Assembly: GCA_028023455.1 (NCBI GenBank)
Contig: JAQFVV010006221.1
Coordinates: 5,377,011 to 5,441,010 of the forward strand
Reading direction: 5' to 3'
Source of the DNA: Epiperipatus broadwayi
Taxonomy: Eukaryota > Onychophora > Udeonychophora > Euonychophora > Peripatidae
DNA length: 64,000 nucleotides
In this document: positions 1-13,900 of the stretch, one piece after another
Layout: the number at the start of each line of letters is the position of its first letter
How positions within the stretch are numbered: position 1 is the first letter of the stretch
Program-made: the position numbers and the translations under genes
The notes under the pieces: generated by a model
Database searches by the model: none
Seen by the model: the letters and a program-made list of their open reading frames with translations, nothing else
Told to the model about the DNA's origin: nothing

Positions 1-3000
1 ATGTTTACTTTGAAATGTTTTTAACCGTGTAATCTATGTAACCGATCTATAGCAACATTAAAACAAGCTTTTATAATCCCATCTGTGCGAACTTAATTAA
101 AATGTAAACTGATAATATAATAGAAATTAAAATGTAAATTAAAATCTAAGGTAAAGTTAAAAATAATGTTAAATTTTGAAATGTAAAACTAATACTAAAA
201 TAATTTTAAATCTTATATATATGTGCATAAATAAATGTTTGTATGTTAATTACTGGCAGTGGCTTATTTTATTTATTTTTTAATATTGAAATATAATTAG
301 ATAAGATGTTATATTATTTAATCTCTGCTATTCCACTGAGCTAGTGACATGGGCTAACGACCGGAATCAAAATAAAATAAAAAAAAAATTTTTTTTTTTT
401 TTGACTTACGTATCTGCCTACTTTATAAATTTTTCTAGGTTCAAATGCCTAGATGGCGCCCTGTAGTGCAGATTATGTAAGTCATCTTCTCCGGATTGTT
501 ACACTTTATTATTTGAATTTTCATGATGGTGTTTAGTTATCTTCCACCATGTATGGTGAAGTTTTTTTTGATGTTTTAAAAGTATATGGCAATGATAAGA
601 TAAAGTTAGATTCAGGTACACTTGTTTATCTATTGTGTTTAGCTAAGTAAAATAGTATAGGTATTGTGCTGTTGTATGTTGTCAACAGTTTACAAGGAAA
701 CTATGTATAGCATAATAAGAGATACACATGTTCAATGTCATTTTATTGCCATCAAGCAGTAATTCACCTATGGATCAGTAAGACCTTTTAATAGTTAGAA
801 TGATTATTTTACGGACATAGGCAAAGTTTAGTATCCTGCATACATTTGATTTCTGGTGTCTGTCCCCATAAATATGTAACAAATTTCATCATGCTAAATA
901 GCAACAATTGTCATTTGTACTGTAACAGTCAAGTTTGTACATTCGCGTAACAGAATTCAGAATCCAAGCAAAAGAGACCGAAGCTGACCAGACTAGGACT
1001 GTGACATCCCAAGTCCGACCACACTTCAACTCGTAAGCCAGGATTCCAAGACTCAAGACCCTACGAATTACCACCTTGAAATTACACATAGAATACCTCT
1101 TTCCACACGGCCGACATAGGTCACGGAGAAGCAATAAGACTGATAATTAAAAGAGAGGTTCTTAATTGACTAAAATAGATCACTAATCTAATTTAACTTA
1201 ATGCATAGTTTTCACATATATAGGCTATAAATAATAATTAGAATTGGATTGAATTAGATCAATAACGAGACAGAGAACGAAATACATTAAATTAATTATA
1301 TATTTATTTACAATTGGCATGGAATTGATAAGTTTTACACATTTCAGCGTCGAATGTACGCAAACATTTGGTAATTCAAAATCACTTTACATAAGTAATC
1401 ATTAAATTTCATAGAGGGGTTAAACATATGCCCATCTTATGAATTGTTTACAATTGATACCTAATTAATCACTACGTTATGCCTATAAATCTCGATAAGC
1501 CAAATCCTATTACATTTGTGGCTGGTATATAAATAATTATATTAAACTTTGATCATGAATTCATTTACTAAAATATACAATATAACTTACTAACGAGCGC
1601 ATAAACCAGCTCAAGTAATGATCGATCGAACATGGCTTTCGAGAGAAAATTTCAGAATGCTGAAAGCGTTATGTTAAGGTGGGAGAGTTGGCTGAAATAA
1701 GATTTTACCAATGCGCTATGGCACAGGTAAACAATAATAGGAAAAGTCGCTCTGCGGATGGATGAAATAACTTCAGGGTTCTTGCGACAAACGCCGGTAC
1801 CCTGTAACCGATCGCAATGCTGCGTGAAAAGGAACATTGTGTTCAGGAATGGCGGGGGACTTACGTGCTAACCTGGCCTTGGCTCAGGCTTCGCTGCTGC
1901 TCTACCCTATAAAAGAAGATGTGCTGGCAACGCCGTGGCTCCATCTTGAGATACGTATATTACGTATAGCAGCAAAACGAGAACAATTTTATAAAATATC
2001 ACATCCGCCAAGCAAAGAATAGTATATTTCATACTATGAAATACGAGTTAATAGCATATTAGCTCTATCAAATTGGGACCAACTCTTGCGTAGCCTGATA
2101 ATAAATGTCTATGCTACTAAAAGGAATATTACTACATCTGTACTTTGACATGTTTGATCTATTAAGTTACTTATAGATAATAAATATTTAAGGAGGAAAA
2201 GTATATTTCTATGGACTTTAAAAATTTAAATGTCAAATATACTTATAAATACGATCAAGGCTAAATTTAATTCTAAATAAAACTAAAAGGTTAAGTTTTT
2301 AACTGGTTGATTATAAAAGAGCCACATTTCATATATTAAATCATCATAAATAATAAAAAAAATAGGATTTCGAAACAGCGCAGAAAGTTGATGCTATAAA
2401 TAAATTACGCGAAGATTTTCAAATAATATCTTCTTAAAACATGAAAATAAGTGCCTACTGTTTCGAAATATTGGCATATAAAATATAATAAGCATTTAAA
2501 ATAAGCAAAGAAATATAGACACAACCGCAGTGATATAACTTTAAATTAGACACTTATAAAGTACTTTAAATGAAAGGAAAATATAAATTACTCAGATTAT
2601 TTAAACTTTAACAACATGAAATTTTGATAGCAATTGACATATTTAAAATATTAATTAAATGGATTTAAGTTTTGGTTACATTTAGCTCTATCATTATTTT
2701 AAAAGAAAGTTAGCTAACATATATAGATATTATTTACATTTACACAGAGCTCTGCGGTTTAAAAAATAAAACGGTACCGGTATTATTTATCTGGACTGCC
2801 TTGGCTGTTGGTTTGGTTTAGTTTGACTGGGCGACTGGTGGCATCATCTTTCCCATTCTGTTAGGCTGATCTCTGCTAGCGGCATGATGGTGGTTTAGAC
2901 ATTTCGATGAGAGAAACCCCGTTCTCCCGCGGAGTAACAGCAACAAGATGCCCGCTTTTAGCCGGACATGTTAAACATTGAAACAGTAAGGTCTGCTTTT

Positions 3001-6000
3001 CAGATCTTCGTTTCACCTTTTCTCACCTACTTCCTACCCTCATACCTTAGTTTGAACCCCAATCTATCGTAGAGTGTCTGCAATACGCTTATATACCGAA
3101 AATCCTGCCTAATTTTAAACCACGAGCACAATGCTCATATTATATATATAACTTATTCCCAAATAAAATAAAATATTATGAATTATGTATTTGTTCACAT
3201 AATTTACATTTATTAAAAAGTAAGTTATATAAGTCGTAATTGCGCACACACTAAGATATCCATTTTAAAACTTATCAAAATTATAAATTGTTAAAGTTAT
3301 TTTGTTTGAATCTGTTTACAAATATATTACTGTCGTAATATATTTTGATTTAAAATAAAATTCATTTAGTAAATATTCATTTAGTAAATAGATTCAAATA
3401 TTGCAATTTAAAAAGCAAAATCATTTTCTTAATTTAATAAAAGTTATTCCAAATATTTCTGTTTAAATAAATCAGGGATAATAGTTTAATAAGTTTATCT
3501 AAAAACAGCAGATGTCCACTTAAGGTTTTCTTTAATTAATAAAAGTAATTTTTAATTAAATCTAGTTTGTAATTCGAATGTCGACAGGGAAAGTAACAAA
3601 AGAAATTAATTAATGTTGAATTCCTTTAGACATTCGGATGATTTAATTACAGCTGATACGTCCGATATATTTTTGTAATGCTCCAGGGCAGTTCTATTGT
3701 TAACGTCTACTATAAAAAGGAGGTTTTTCTTTTGTTCTCCAGTTAGTAGTTTTTATTCTAATGTGTCTAAGAGAAATCATTCTGTGTTCTATTCTAATAA
3801 TTTGCTTACCTTGACATGTCAGAGTAGAGGCGTTAAGATGGCTATGTCCCCTCGGAATAGCCAGCCGCTGCTCCATACCATCGAAAGTTATCACAGACCC
3901 CGGAACTGCTGCTGCCAAAAATATGAACATTCCAGATTTTGCTGCTGAATTATAAAACCTGCCGAACATCTACCTGCAAATGCGTCTCCAGAGGTAACCT
4001 AAATTAACCCAAGAGCTCTTGTGATTCCTAACTAACATGCTATAGCTATTTAAAATTGTTTTCCTTATATTTCACATAACTTCATTATGTATTTCTTTCA
4101 TGTATTTAAATATACTCAACATTTTGCTCTATCCTTGGGTTAATATTTTCTATTTATAAAGCTTTCTTTTATTTTATTATGATAATGTGTCAGAATCGTC
4201 TTTGACCGAGTGAACTATTCCCTTTATTGAAAGTAAGATGCCACTATTAAGGCATATTTTAAATTTATAATTTTCCAATTTTATTATCTTGCAAATCACT
4301 CGTTCGAGGGTGATTCTTTTCTTTAATATAATATAATCTCATAGTTTAAAATCTACATGTTACTGATTTTAATCTACCATGAGAGTATGTGCGAGGTCCG
4401 TGATTTAAATGTGTCCCCAAATGCATGATTGCGTATATAAATCTATACTTACTTTTCAAACCCGCAAGCATGCATTTTCCTATTTTAATTACCGTGTTCT
4501 ACTTTAATTATAAAGTTCACCATTGACGTCGAGAATGTGCGGACTCTTTTAAATGAATTTCGGGGAATTTGATTGGGCATTTCTCTTAATCCAAGTAAAA
4601 CCCATTCAGTATGTTTTATGTACACTCGTCTCGTATTGCTGGTAAATGAATTGGTTGTTGAGACCGCTTTGTTTTATTTTCCCAAGGATTCTTTACACGG
4701 CTAAGGCCGTTCTCTCCACGCTTGCGGTTTCCAGGCAGAGGGTGTCCCAAATGACACCCCTGGGAATTAAATGCAATCGTCACACAGTCGCTAAGTTTCG
4801 GCTGTTCATAAAATACTTTCCTACGGGTTAGCGGCGAGATGCCCTCCGTAATTATTCTGGATCTTCAATATTGTTTTATTTTATATTTATTTTACAAAGC
4901 ATCCGTGACTTAAACGTGTCACACCCTCCAACTTCAATAAATTCTTTATCAGCAATACTGACCTCCCAATGCAACTCTATTAATATTATTATCAAATAAA
5001 TGCTTTGATCACATTCCCACGTTGTTGCTTAGTAAGCTTTAGTCCGTGCTATTCTCGAAATCAATAAATATTTTAGAACATTTAATTTTCCAAATATTTT
5101 CTTAAACTTGTATAATTGCTCAAAGCACCTCGCACATGTTCCTATCTCGTCAAGCACATTATCGTAATGCTATTAGCCCGAGGAATAGAATATATCACTT
5201 TGTTTTAAAACCTTTTTGTCATTTATTGAAATATAATGCCCACAATTATTTAATACGCGTCCCTGTCTCATATGAGCAGACCGTGGCGTTATATATATAT
5301 TTTATGAATAAATTGTGTGAAATTATTTAAAACTAAATTTGATCTCTTATTTTATTTGATTCCTATCACTGTCTCGGTCTATATATATATTTTCTGCATT
5401 TCTTTTGTAAATCCATAGACGTTAATTAGCCACCCAAACTTCTTTTAGTATAGAGTCTTTTGTTTCTCCCTGACCACCAGGCACCGGTCAAAGGTTGCAC
5501 CAGATGTGTTATCACGTAGATGGCGCTGTGAAATTTGGACTTTAGATTCAAACTTAGTATATCTAGAAGGCAACCCCTCCTAGAATGTTCAGTTTCGTGT
5601 CTGGGGTTTGAATTCTGCAGTGTGTTAGCGAGATAGACGATTCTGACTGTTACAACATTAACAATTGTGAAGACTGGCTGCAATTCTCACTAACAATATG
5701 GCTGTCTTCTGTTAAAAATACAGAGTATTTATATCTTTTCCTTATCGGAATCTATCACCTCAAGACTCACTAAACTCAGGAATTTAATTAAATATTTTTC
5801 AATTTATAATCCAAATCTTAGATAACTTACGTTAGAAACATTCCATAAGCTATTATTATAATTAAGATTTTTCGTTGCAAACAATTGTCCAATTTAGATT
5901 TTAAAATAACTTACTTTTATCTAAGGAGATTTTAATTAGTAAATTTTGAACTAGTTTTACTTTTTACGAATTCCAGGTGTGGTCGTTAATGACACTTGTT

Positions 6001-8130
6001 TACAATCAAAAATCTTTTTAATTACTTGACCAGCTTTTATTTTTATCTTACATTAAAAACAACCTTTTAACATTTTTTTAAAACGAAAACATTTTTAACA
6101 TATTTATTTAAAATAATTCACAAACATATTTTGATATAGCCTTTAAATATATTTTCAAGAAACTTTTCCCTGAAATATATTTAAAACAAGAAATCTTTTA
6201 ACAATTTTTAAAGACATTTAATATTATTTTTAGATAATGGCTTTTACATATTTTAAATCATGTCTTTCTTCTATATAGCACAGATTATATATCCACATGC
6301 GAAATTACAATATTAAACAAACAAAATTAATAATTTACTTCTAACTTAAATAATAGAATAAACATTTTTAGAAATATTAAATCAATTTAGTACGCTATAA
6401 TTTTACTAATCCTATCTAATTATAGCGTTGGTTCGCACGTAAATATATAATACTGTTTATACAGACATGAACGAATTTTAAATGTATTAACATTTAAATA
6501 GGTTCGAACTTAGCACAGATGAGTGTGTCATTAGGTTTGATGGTGAAACGATAGGGGCTTGGAAAGTTATTGTTTCAGTACTTAATATGATAATTGCCAC
6601 TATCATATTATTAATTACTAAGATTTAGCTATTCTTTAATGCTCTCAATAGCATATTATAAATGGATATTATGTTACTAAACATATCAGTGCATCAAAAC
6701 TGATATACCAGCACTCAAATGAAATATACCTTGCTTTATACTGTTTCTAAAATAGATGTATGTTTTCCAATTATTTATTATCTTAAAAAAATTGTAAATA
6801 CTGTAAATAAAACTTGTTTTAAAAATATATTTAGTTGTCTGTGGTCTTATTGCTAATCACCAGCCATATTATTATTGTTATTGCTATCAACACATTATTT
6901 GTATCTTAAAGTCATCAATTAATATGATATATTTTATTATGCATTAATACACCCTGTAATTTTGATAACTATTACATTTAAAGTACATTTAGAATTTATG
7001 GCTTATTGATTGGAATACTGTAGATCTCAAGTCCATATCTGATTTTAAATCATATTTTAATGATTTATTGGTTTTAGAATAACTTATTTATTTGAGTCAT
7101 TAAATACATTATTCACTGATCTTGATCATATTACCCACGATTGTTTAATAAAAGAAGGTTTATAAGTTATTGTGCTTACTTTATTAAGAACTTATTTATA
7201 CTTCATAAAGCTTACAGTTCATATTACTGTTGGTATTGGAATTATCAAATATTATGTATTCTATTTTGTCTTATGAGCTGTTTTATTTGTTATATTTGGG
7301 TAGTGGCAAAATCCCTCTCACTGACACAAGTATATCTTGTAAAATGATAGTTTGTTGGAACCCTGAGAAAAGTAAATTGTTAATTCTTAATTGTACTTTT
7401 GATTTATGATAATTTTTATGTTTTAAGTTATCTGTTGTTCTTTGATTGGAGTTATGTTTATCTTCACAGTTTTATTAATTTTGTATAACTTTGAGATGTA
7501 AATTTCTTCTTTAGTTTTAAAACTTATATTTTATTCTTAGTCAAGCGTAGAATCCAAACTTTATTTCATTTTGTTTTAATATTATTTAATACAATAGTAG
7601 TTTGTAGCTCAGGATCTACTTATTCATTGTCAACATTATTCTCATATTTCATCTTGATTTTTATTTCTTTATCTTCATTTTATCTTAGTTCATCATTGTA
7701 GTGATTCATTCTTCATTGTTTCCTATTTTATCATCACTTCTATTATTCATTACCCTAACACATCTTCTTTCTCTTAAGCTTGTTCATTTCCATTATTTAA
7801 TTATTATTTATTTCCATCATCCATTTATCATTTAATTCATAATTCGAATTCCACATCTTATAGACCAGATTATTAATTATTTATTGGTTTACAAATATTA
7901 AATTCATCTAATAGTATTTTGCTATGGATTTTGAGACTAGTTTAACCAATGTCGATACTAGAAGTTACTATTTTCATGGACACTTTGTAACCTTCCTTAG
8001 ATTTATTGTTTCATACTAGCTTAGTTGGTTTTAAGAAAATTTATTTTTATACATGTATTCTTAATTATTCATATAATGAGGGTTACAATAAATATAAAAC
8101 ACAGCTTCTTTTTATATGTATAGTATGTGT
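1..8130. other. AT-rich DNA without recognisable genes
   Basis: No spliced gene or known domain was recognised. GC-richer patches stand out at about 1,600-2,000, 2,750-3,060, 3,660-4,000, 4,600-4,850 and 5,420-5,690. Two of them carry TATA-box-like strings (CTATAAAAGAAG near 1,909 and CTATAAAAAGG near 3,710), which could be old LTRs or promoters, but no primer-binding site, gag/pol frame or terminal repeat pair was found. AGATGGCGC strings occur near 452 and 5,518. The small open frames here (60-89 aa) have no visible motif. 7,540-7,900 is pyrimidine-rich. Confidence 0.5.
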
Positions 8131-8139
8131 ATTTAAAAA

Positions 8140-8345
8140 CTAGATTGAAATAGATTTAGGTGATAAAAATTCTGCTGTTTACATTCACATGAATAAATGT
8201 AAACATGGGGATTTTGATATAAAGCCTTTGGAATGTATTAAGTCATATAATGAAAGGATGATAAAAGAAAGTGTATTTATTAATGAAATAAAACCATAAT
8301 TAAATAGGATGTTAATAGATAAACAGAAAAGAAAATAATAGGTTT
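8140..8345 (+). pseudogene. Penelope-like element, GIY-YIG endonuclease C-terminal relic
   Basis: The plus-strand frame from about 8,150 reads SAVYIHMNKCKHGDFDIKPL, then SYNERMIKESVFINEIKP, a stop, and LNR. This matches the end of Penelope-type GIY-YIG endonucleases: a His/Cys near SAV..H, then Y..R...ES.FI...KP.LN. One in-frame stop and no recognisable reverse transcriptase upstream show it is decayed and 5'-truncated. A hammerhead-like hairpin follows about 230 bp downstream, as expected for a PLE 3' terminal region. Assignment is by motif memory, not by a search. Confidence 0.6.
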
Positions 8346-8566
8346 TTAATTAAATGTTTTAAAGGATATATATAAATTTTTTTTTTTTAATAAAAGGAAA
8401 TTGTTTCTCTTTGAGTTGTGTTTGTTGGTAATAGGAAAGGGGAGTGAGATAAGGTAAATTTTTGGTTATGAATATATTTTGTAATTTTTTTATTTATTTA
8501 TTATTATTATTTTTTTTTAATGGAATATGTGTTATTTGTTATATATATATGTTATTTTATTTTGCC

Positions 8567-8603
8567 TTGAAAAAGACTATATAAAATAGTCGAAACATTG
8601 GAT
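8567..8603 (+). ncRNA. Hammerhead-like hairpin of a Penelope-type terminal repeat
   Basis: TTGAAAAA precedes a perfect 6-bp stem (GACTAT at 8575-8580, ATAGTC at 8586-8591, loop ATAAA), followed directly by GAAACATTGG. The stem II-GAAAC arrangement matches the 15,249 hairpin. The CTGANGA half is changed to TTGAAAA, so self-cleavage is not expected. Confidence 0.45.
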
Positions 8604-8610
8604 TTTAATT

Positions 8611-10426
8611 TTTTTTACATAAGTATAGTCATATAAAAACAAGTTTTAAAAAGAACGAGTTAGTGTGTTTTATTTATATTTTGGATATTTATGAACTATT
8701 TTGAAAAGGAAGAACTCTGTGCTTGATATATTAAATTATGTGTATATAAATTAAGATTATAGTATAAACAAAATTTTAATGTAGTTATTAATAATAAATT
8801 TAGGGGAGTATACTTTTTATATATTTTATTGAGTATGTACGTCCACTTATTCACATTTACTCAAAAAATAAAAAGAAAAACTTATCGTATCGTATTTTTT
8901 ATGATATAAAATTCAGTCAATCTATTCCATAGAGCTTTTGGATTATAAAACTTCTAATTCCAGAGCAAGTGCAAAATAAATCATAATAGCTTCATTCAAA
9001 AACCTATTACTACAATATCAGTCTATCTAGAAAACCTTGAAGAAATCTAATTTCTTCCATTCATCTGAAAAGAGGCACCCAAACACACCAAAAAGCTAGA
9101 TAATCTAAGATCCAGCTCCAAGGTAGAGTATTAAGCCTAAAAGTCATAGATATTTGAAATCTTTTGTGTCTTATTTTGGAAATAAAGACATGTTTGTATT
9201 GAAGATGCAAAAATACATTTTTCAGTTACAATTATGATTTGTCTTAACAAATTTAAGTTATATATACTTTGTACTGTTTTTTTTCCTGCTGATTATAGAA
9301 TAAAATTAAATAATCTACATTACATGTGATGGAATTGGCGAGAGCTGAAATGCCTCCCATATTATCTTGTCCACTTTAAGCCAATATATTTTAATGGGAA
9401 AAAATTATCACAAGTCAACTGACAATAGAGATTTTATTTACTGGGAATGAATCATACGGGCAATGGTCATTATTGTTCTATCCATGGGACAAACTTCTAC
9501 TATTCCATCTGGGACATTAATTGGTGAATAATATTGTAGTACAAATTCCATGTAGGTTAAATAAAACTGATTCTTATGGCTAAATTACTTCAATGCAAGA
9601 AGATCATTATTAGAGCACATAAGTCTCTTAGAAGACGATGTTTTTTCCTTTCAGACTAATCATCTTCGTAGATACATAAAAATGTTTTTCATAAGATTGC
9701 TCTTGCTATGATCTAAAAAGCATAAGATCACTCTTGATATAATCTAAAAAGCACTGTACAGCCAAATGAAAAAAAAATTTTTTTCAGAAGCCAGTAATTT
9801 TTCAATATGATTGTGCAATAAACTTATCATATAACAGTAACTTTTCAGTCAGTCTCAAATTTATATTTCAAATCGATTTCCTTTCTTTTACTAATAAAAG
9901 TTAGTGCGTGTAAGTATTTATATATCTAAATTAATTAACATTTAGATCAATACTTTTTTTCCAACAAGAGAGAAAAAGAAGCCCTATGGTGCGGCACATC
10001 ATCTGCTTCCACTATTTAAGAGGACATTAGAAATAATAAAAAAGTTATAAGAATAATTATGATTAGTTAGCGCATCCATATAATTGTTATATTATATAAA
10101 TTTATTTTACTAACGCTATGCTTTTTTTTTAAAAATATATATATTAAATTATCACAAATCGTCTGCATAAATGCCGGGTTATTAATCTAAAGCCGATTAC
10201 TTTTTTATTTAATTAAAGTCCGATAATCTTTCATAAATTCATACTACTTTCGTTGTTAAATATTTACAAAATAAATATTAATCTATTTAAATATAATAGA
10301 TTAAAAATAATAAAATATAAAGCTAAATTTAAAAAAACATCGTAAATAAATGTAAATTCATTTTAACAGTAAGTTTATAACTTTTTAAGAAGGCGCTGCT
10401 ATAGCAAAACTAAAAGCATTTTCAAT
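8611..10426. other. Intergenic, upstream of SPR
   Basis: AT-rich, with no coding frame above noise and no clear TATA box close to the SPR start. The last 40 bp before the ATG are slightly GC-richer and probably 5' UTR. Confidence 0.5.
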
Positions 10427-10967
10427 ATGGCTTCGCAAGAAAAAACAATTTGGGGAAAACGGACATTTTGTTTAATAACCGGTGCTAGTCAAGGTATTGG
10501 AAGAGTTGTATCGTCACAATTTGCTTGCAAAGTAGCAGATAATTCTCATTTTCTTTTAACTGCGCGAAATTCTTCAAAACTTGAAGAAACCAGCTCAATA
10601 ATAAAATCTTATTCCCCCGGTGTAAAAGTCACTATATTTCCTTTGGATTTACGAACTGTAACAGAAAAAAATTTAGACGACTTAATTGATTCAGCATTTA
10701 ATGATGATATTGATATTACAAGTAATTTTGAAGTTGCGATGATAGTTCACAATGCTGGATCACTAGGCAATATTATTCAGAAATCATCAGAAGTTGATAA
10801 TTTACAGGAAATGAACTCTTTTTTGCATTTGAATTTTACTTCTATGATGTGCCTCAACACGAAGTTTTTGAAAAAATTTACAGTAGATTCTATTTTGAAA
10901 GTTGTCGTAAATATTTCTTCGATAGCTGGTAAAATACCTTTTAATAGATGGACTTACTATTGTTCAG
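10427..10967 (+). CDS. SPR: SPR exon 1
   Basis: Encodes residues 1-180 and the first base of codon 181. It carries the dinucleotide-binding fold, the NAG motif and the catalytic serine. The donor reads TTCAG|GTATA at 10967/10968. The open frame runs on into the intron and ends with a stop at 10988-10990, so the uninterrupted reading frame overstates the exon. Confidence 0.95.
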
Positions 10968-13900
10968 GTATAAATATTAAAATGTATTAATTAGTTATAA
11001 TACTAAATCTATGCACTTATATTACTTTTTCACAATGCTTTAATTACCACCCTTGACAGTTTTCAGAACTTCAATTTATAATTATAATGTTCTTGTTTAT
11101 AAGATGTATTTCTAAATTTTTCTCAAACTCTCAGTAATTGGCAAGCCTGGTAAATAATGTCTTTTTCTTCACTAGTTCCCTATGAGGGGCTGTTAGAGAA
11201 TATTTTGATCGTAGCAAGTTATTTGCTTTGAAAAGACGGTTATTTTTTTTAATATTTTTGAATAATGATTTTAACGATTTATTTCGATAAGATGATATGT
11301 AGTAATCTCAGAAACGAAATCATATTTTTAATGAAAGTTGTATTTGTTGTTTTTGCAAATATAAACTTTTTGATTTGAATATAAAATATGGATTTTATCA
11401 ATTGGTGGTAGCAGAATATAAGCCTATTTTAATATCATAATCCAAATCGTATATAGGGAAATCGTAGGTTATAGATCAGAGTTGTTAGGAAATGCATTCC
11501 ATTGTTTAAAATTTTGAACAACTGCTGTTTTACAATGTATTTTTAAACACCTTCCTATTTGTTATTAATCATTTAGTTTCATTTTTTATGAGAAATACCA
11601 ACTTTTTACAATTGTTTTATTTTATGAACAAGCATGCATAGATATTTTTTTGTAAAAGAGATTGTTTAAAATTATTGCTCATACCATGGACATTGAATTC
11701 AATGCAGGGCACTGTTTAAAATTATATTCATTAATCAGAATGTTTTATATTGGTTTTAAATCAAAGAAAGATAAAGTACTATATTTAATTATAATTGTTA
11801 AAAATTATTATTTTTTGTTATTACTTTTTTTTTTTAAGGAAATTATTGATATAAATTCTAACTTAATGTTTTGAATCTAAATCAATTTGATTGCCTAATT
11901 ATATAGATCATATACTAGTTCAGGATTGGTATATTTTAGTGTCTTTGGTTCTTAAAAACTGTAGGCACCTATATATTCCTAAAACCAACAAAACTAAAAT
12001 ATCACATGATTCTAGCTTAAACAATGCATTTAAATAGCAAATCTATTTTTCTAGTTATGCCACCTAGTGCTTCATTCCATCTCAGTGATATCATTTATTG
12101 ATTATTCAAGCTTATCCTAGATGGCAGAACTTCAATAGGAAAACTAGATTTATTACTTAATCTATTCCCTTATGAAAAACATCTGTTAAAGATGCAATTT
12201 TTATTATAATTATCTAACAATAAAAAATATAAAACTTTAAATAATTTATTAAACTAATGTATCATTAAAAACAATATTGCTAAGAATTATATAATAATGA
12301 GTATTAAAATAAAAAATTAAAACACTTAAAAGTTAATTATTTAAAATAGATTCATAAATTATGTATTTAAGTATGTTAGTTTTAAAATTAAAACATTTGT
12401 AAAAATCTGAACATATTCTATATTAAATTATCTGCATATATTCTTAGGAGCTATAAATATAAATACTTGTTATTCTTAATAAGTTTTTATTTTTTCTGAA
12501 AATAGAACACTCGTTCAGCACTGTTTCTACCTAACCTTTCTTACATAAATTTAAGGATCTTTTTTTTTTTAAAAAAAGTCAATATTAATAATTTGTTGTC
12601 AAGGATTTATTTTAATAATGATATTTATAGGGAAAGAAAAAAAACAAAATATGATACTTAACCGAAATGAGTCTATTTATTCACATACGTATTCATAAAA
12701 ATTGCATGAAATATATATATATGTATTTCATATATAATTATTTGGTCAATTTCTTTTGCATGATTATTAAAAATGTAATAAAATGATATAATAATCATAT
12801 TTTTTTTTAAATCACTAAACATCACATGATCACTTTTTTTTTTTTTAACACTTAAAAGTAGTTTTGCATCAAATGAAGATGATTACATCTAAAATTTACA
12901 GTATCATAATGAATAAATGTTGTGAAAAGATGAACTATTTAAATTAAAAACCTGTAATTAGCAAAACAGATTTATGGCAGTGAGAAATGGTGTATTTATA
13001 ATTTGTCCGTCACTTTAAAAATTTAATATGACTTGATTTTAGATAGATATTATGAAGTACTTTCTAATACCATTTTAAGATTAATATTTAAAAATTTAGT
13101 TATTTTTTTCATTTAAAAGGCATTTTGTATTCATAGCAACTATTAAAACAATATATGTACGTTATCATTAATATTTCATGGCAATTTAATGTATAACAAA
13201 TACATTATATGAAGTTTTTTTAAAATATAAAACATTACATAAATATTTAGAATTTTATTCATATTGAAAATTGTGTTTGTCAATATATTGGCTACAAATA
13301 TGTTGATGTTTTGTGAAATTGATTTTTTTTGGACATTTAATCACCAGAATATGTTGTTGTTAGTGATTCATATTTTAGGTGCCATTAATATTGGTGACTA
13401 AATGGTTTTAGAAAATGTGTTGTAGATTATAGAGTTAAGATCATTAAATGAAAAGGTAATGAACATATGCAAGAGTCCATATAAAAAGTGCATCAAGACT
13501 AGAAATTGTTGGGATATTAATATCTAAATATGAGCTATAACAGATTTGCCTATGAACTTTTGCAGTGATGAACTGGATATGAGGATTTGATTAATTCAGG
13601 ATCATTAAGCCAACTGGAGAATGGAATAATGATAATGATCAGTCTGTGCTTTATATCTATGGGAATAAGATGCAAGAAATAATGAATTATATCATAAAAT
13701 ATTATTTGCTATAGGAATCTTAATTATTGTGACTTTCCAGAGAACTTTTATTTAAAAATGATCATTAATTATATTGATAATAATTAGCATTTTTATTTGT
13801 ACTTTAATAAGAAAAATGTACATTTGAATAAGTAGTAAACACAAATTATGTTAATGTGCAAATCGTAGCTATTTCAAAGTTTTTTTCATTTTAATATATA

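Noticed and set aside
889-1134. 81-codon minus-strand frame
   Set aside because: No motif, no conserved context and no splice support.
3697-3969. Overlapping open frames of 83 and 89 codons on opposite strands
   Set aside because: They shadow each other, show no domain or splice context, and sit in a GC-richer patch where long frames arise by chance.
10427-10990. SPR as a single-exon 187-aa protein
   Set aside because: The last residues read into the intron; the catalytic lysine and C-terminus are in two downstream exons with matching splice phase.
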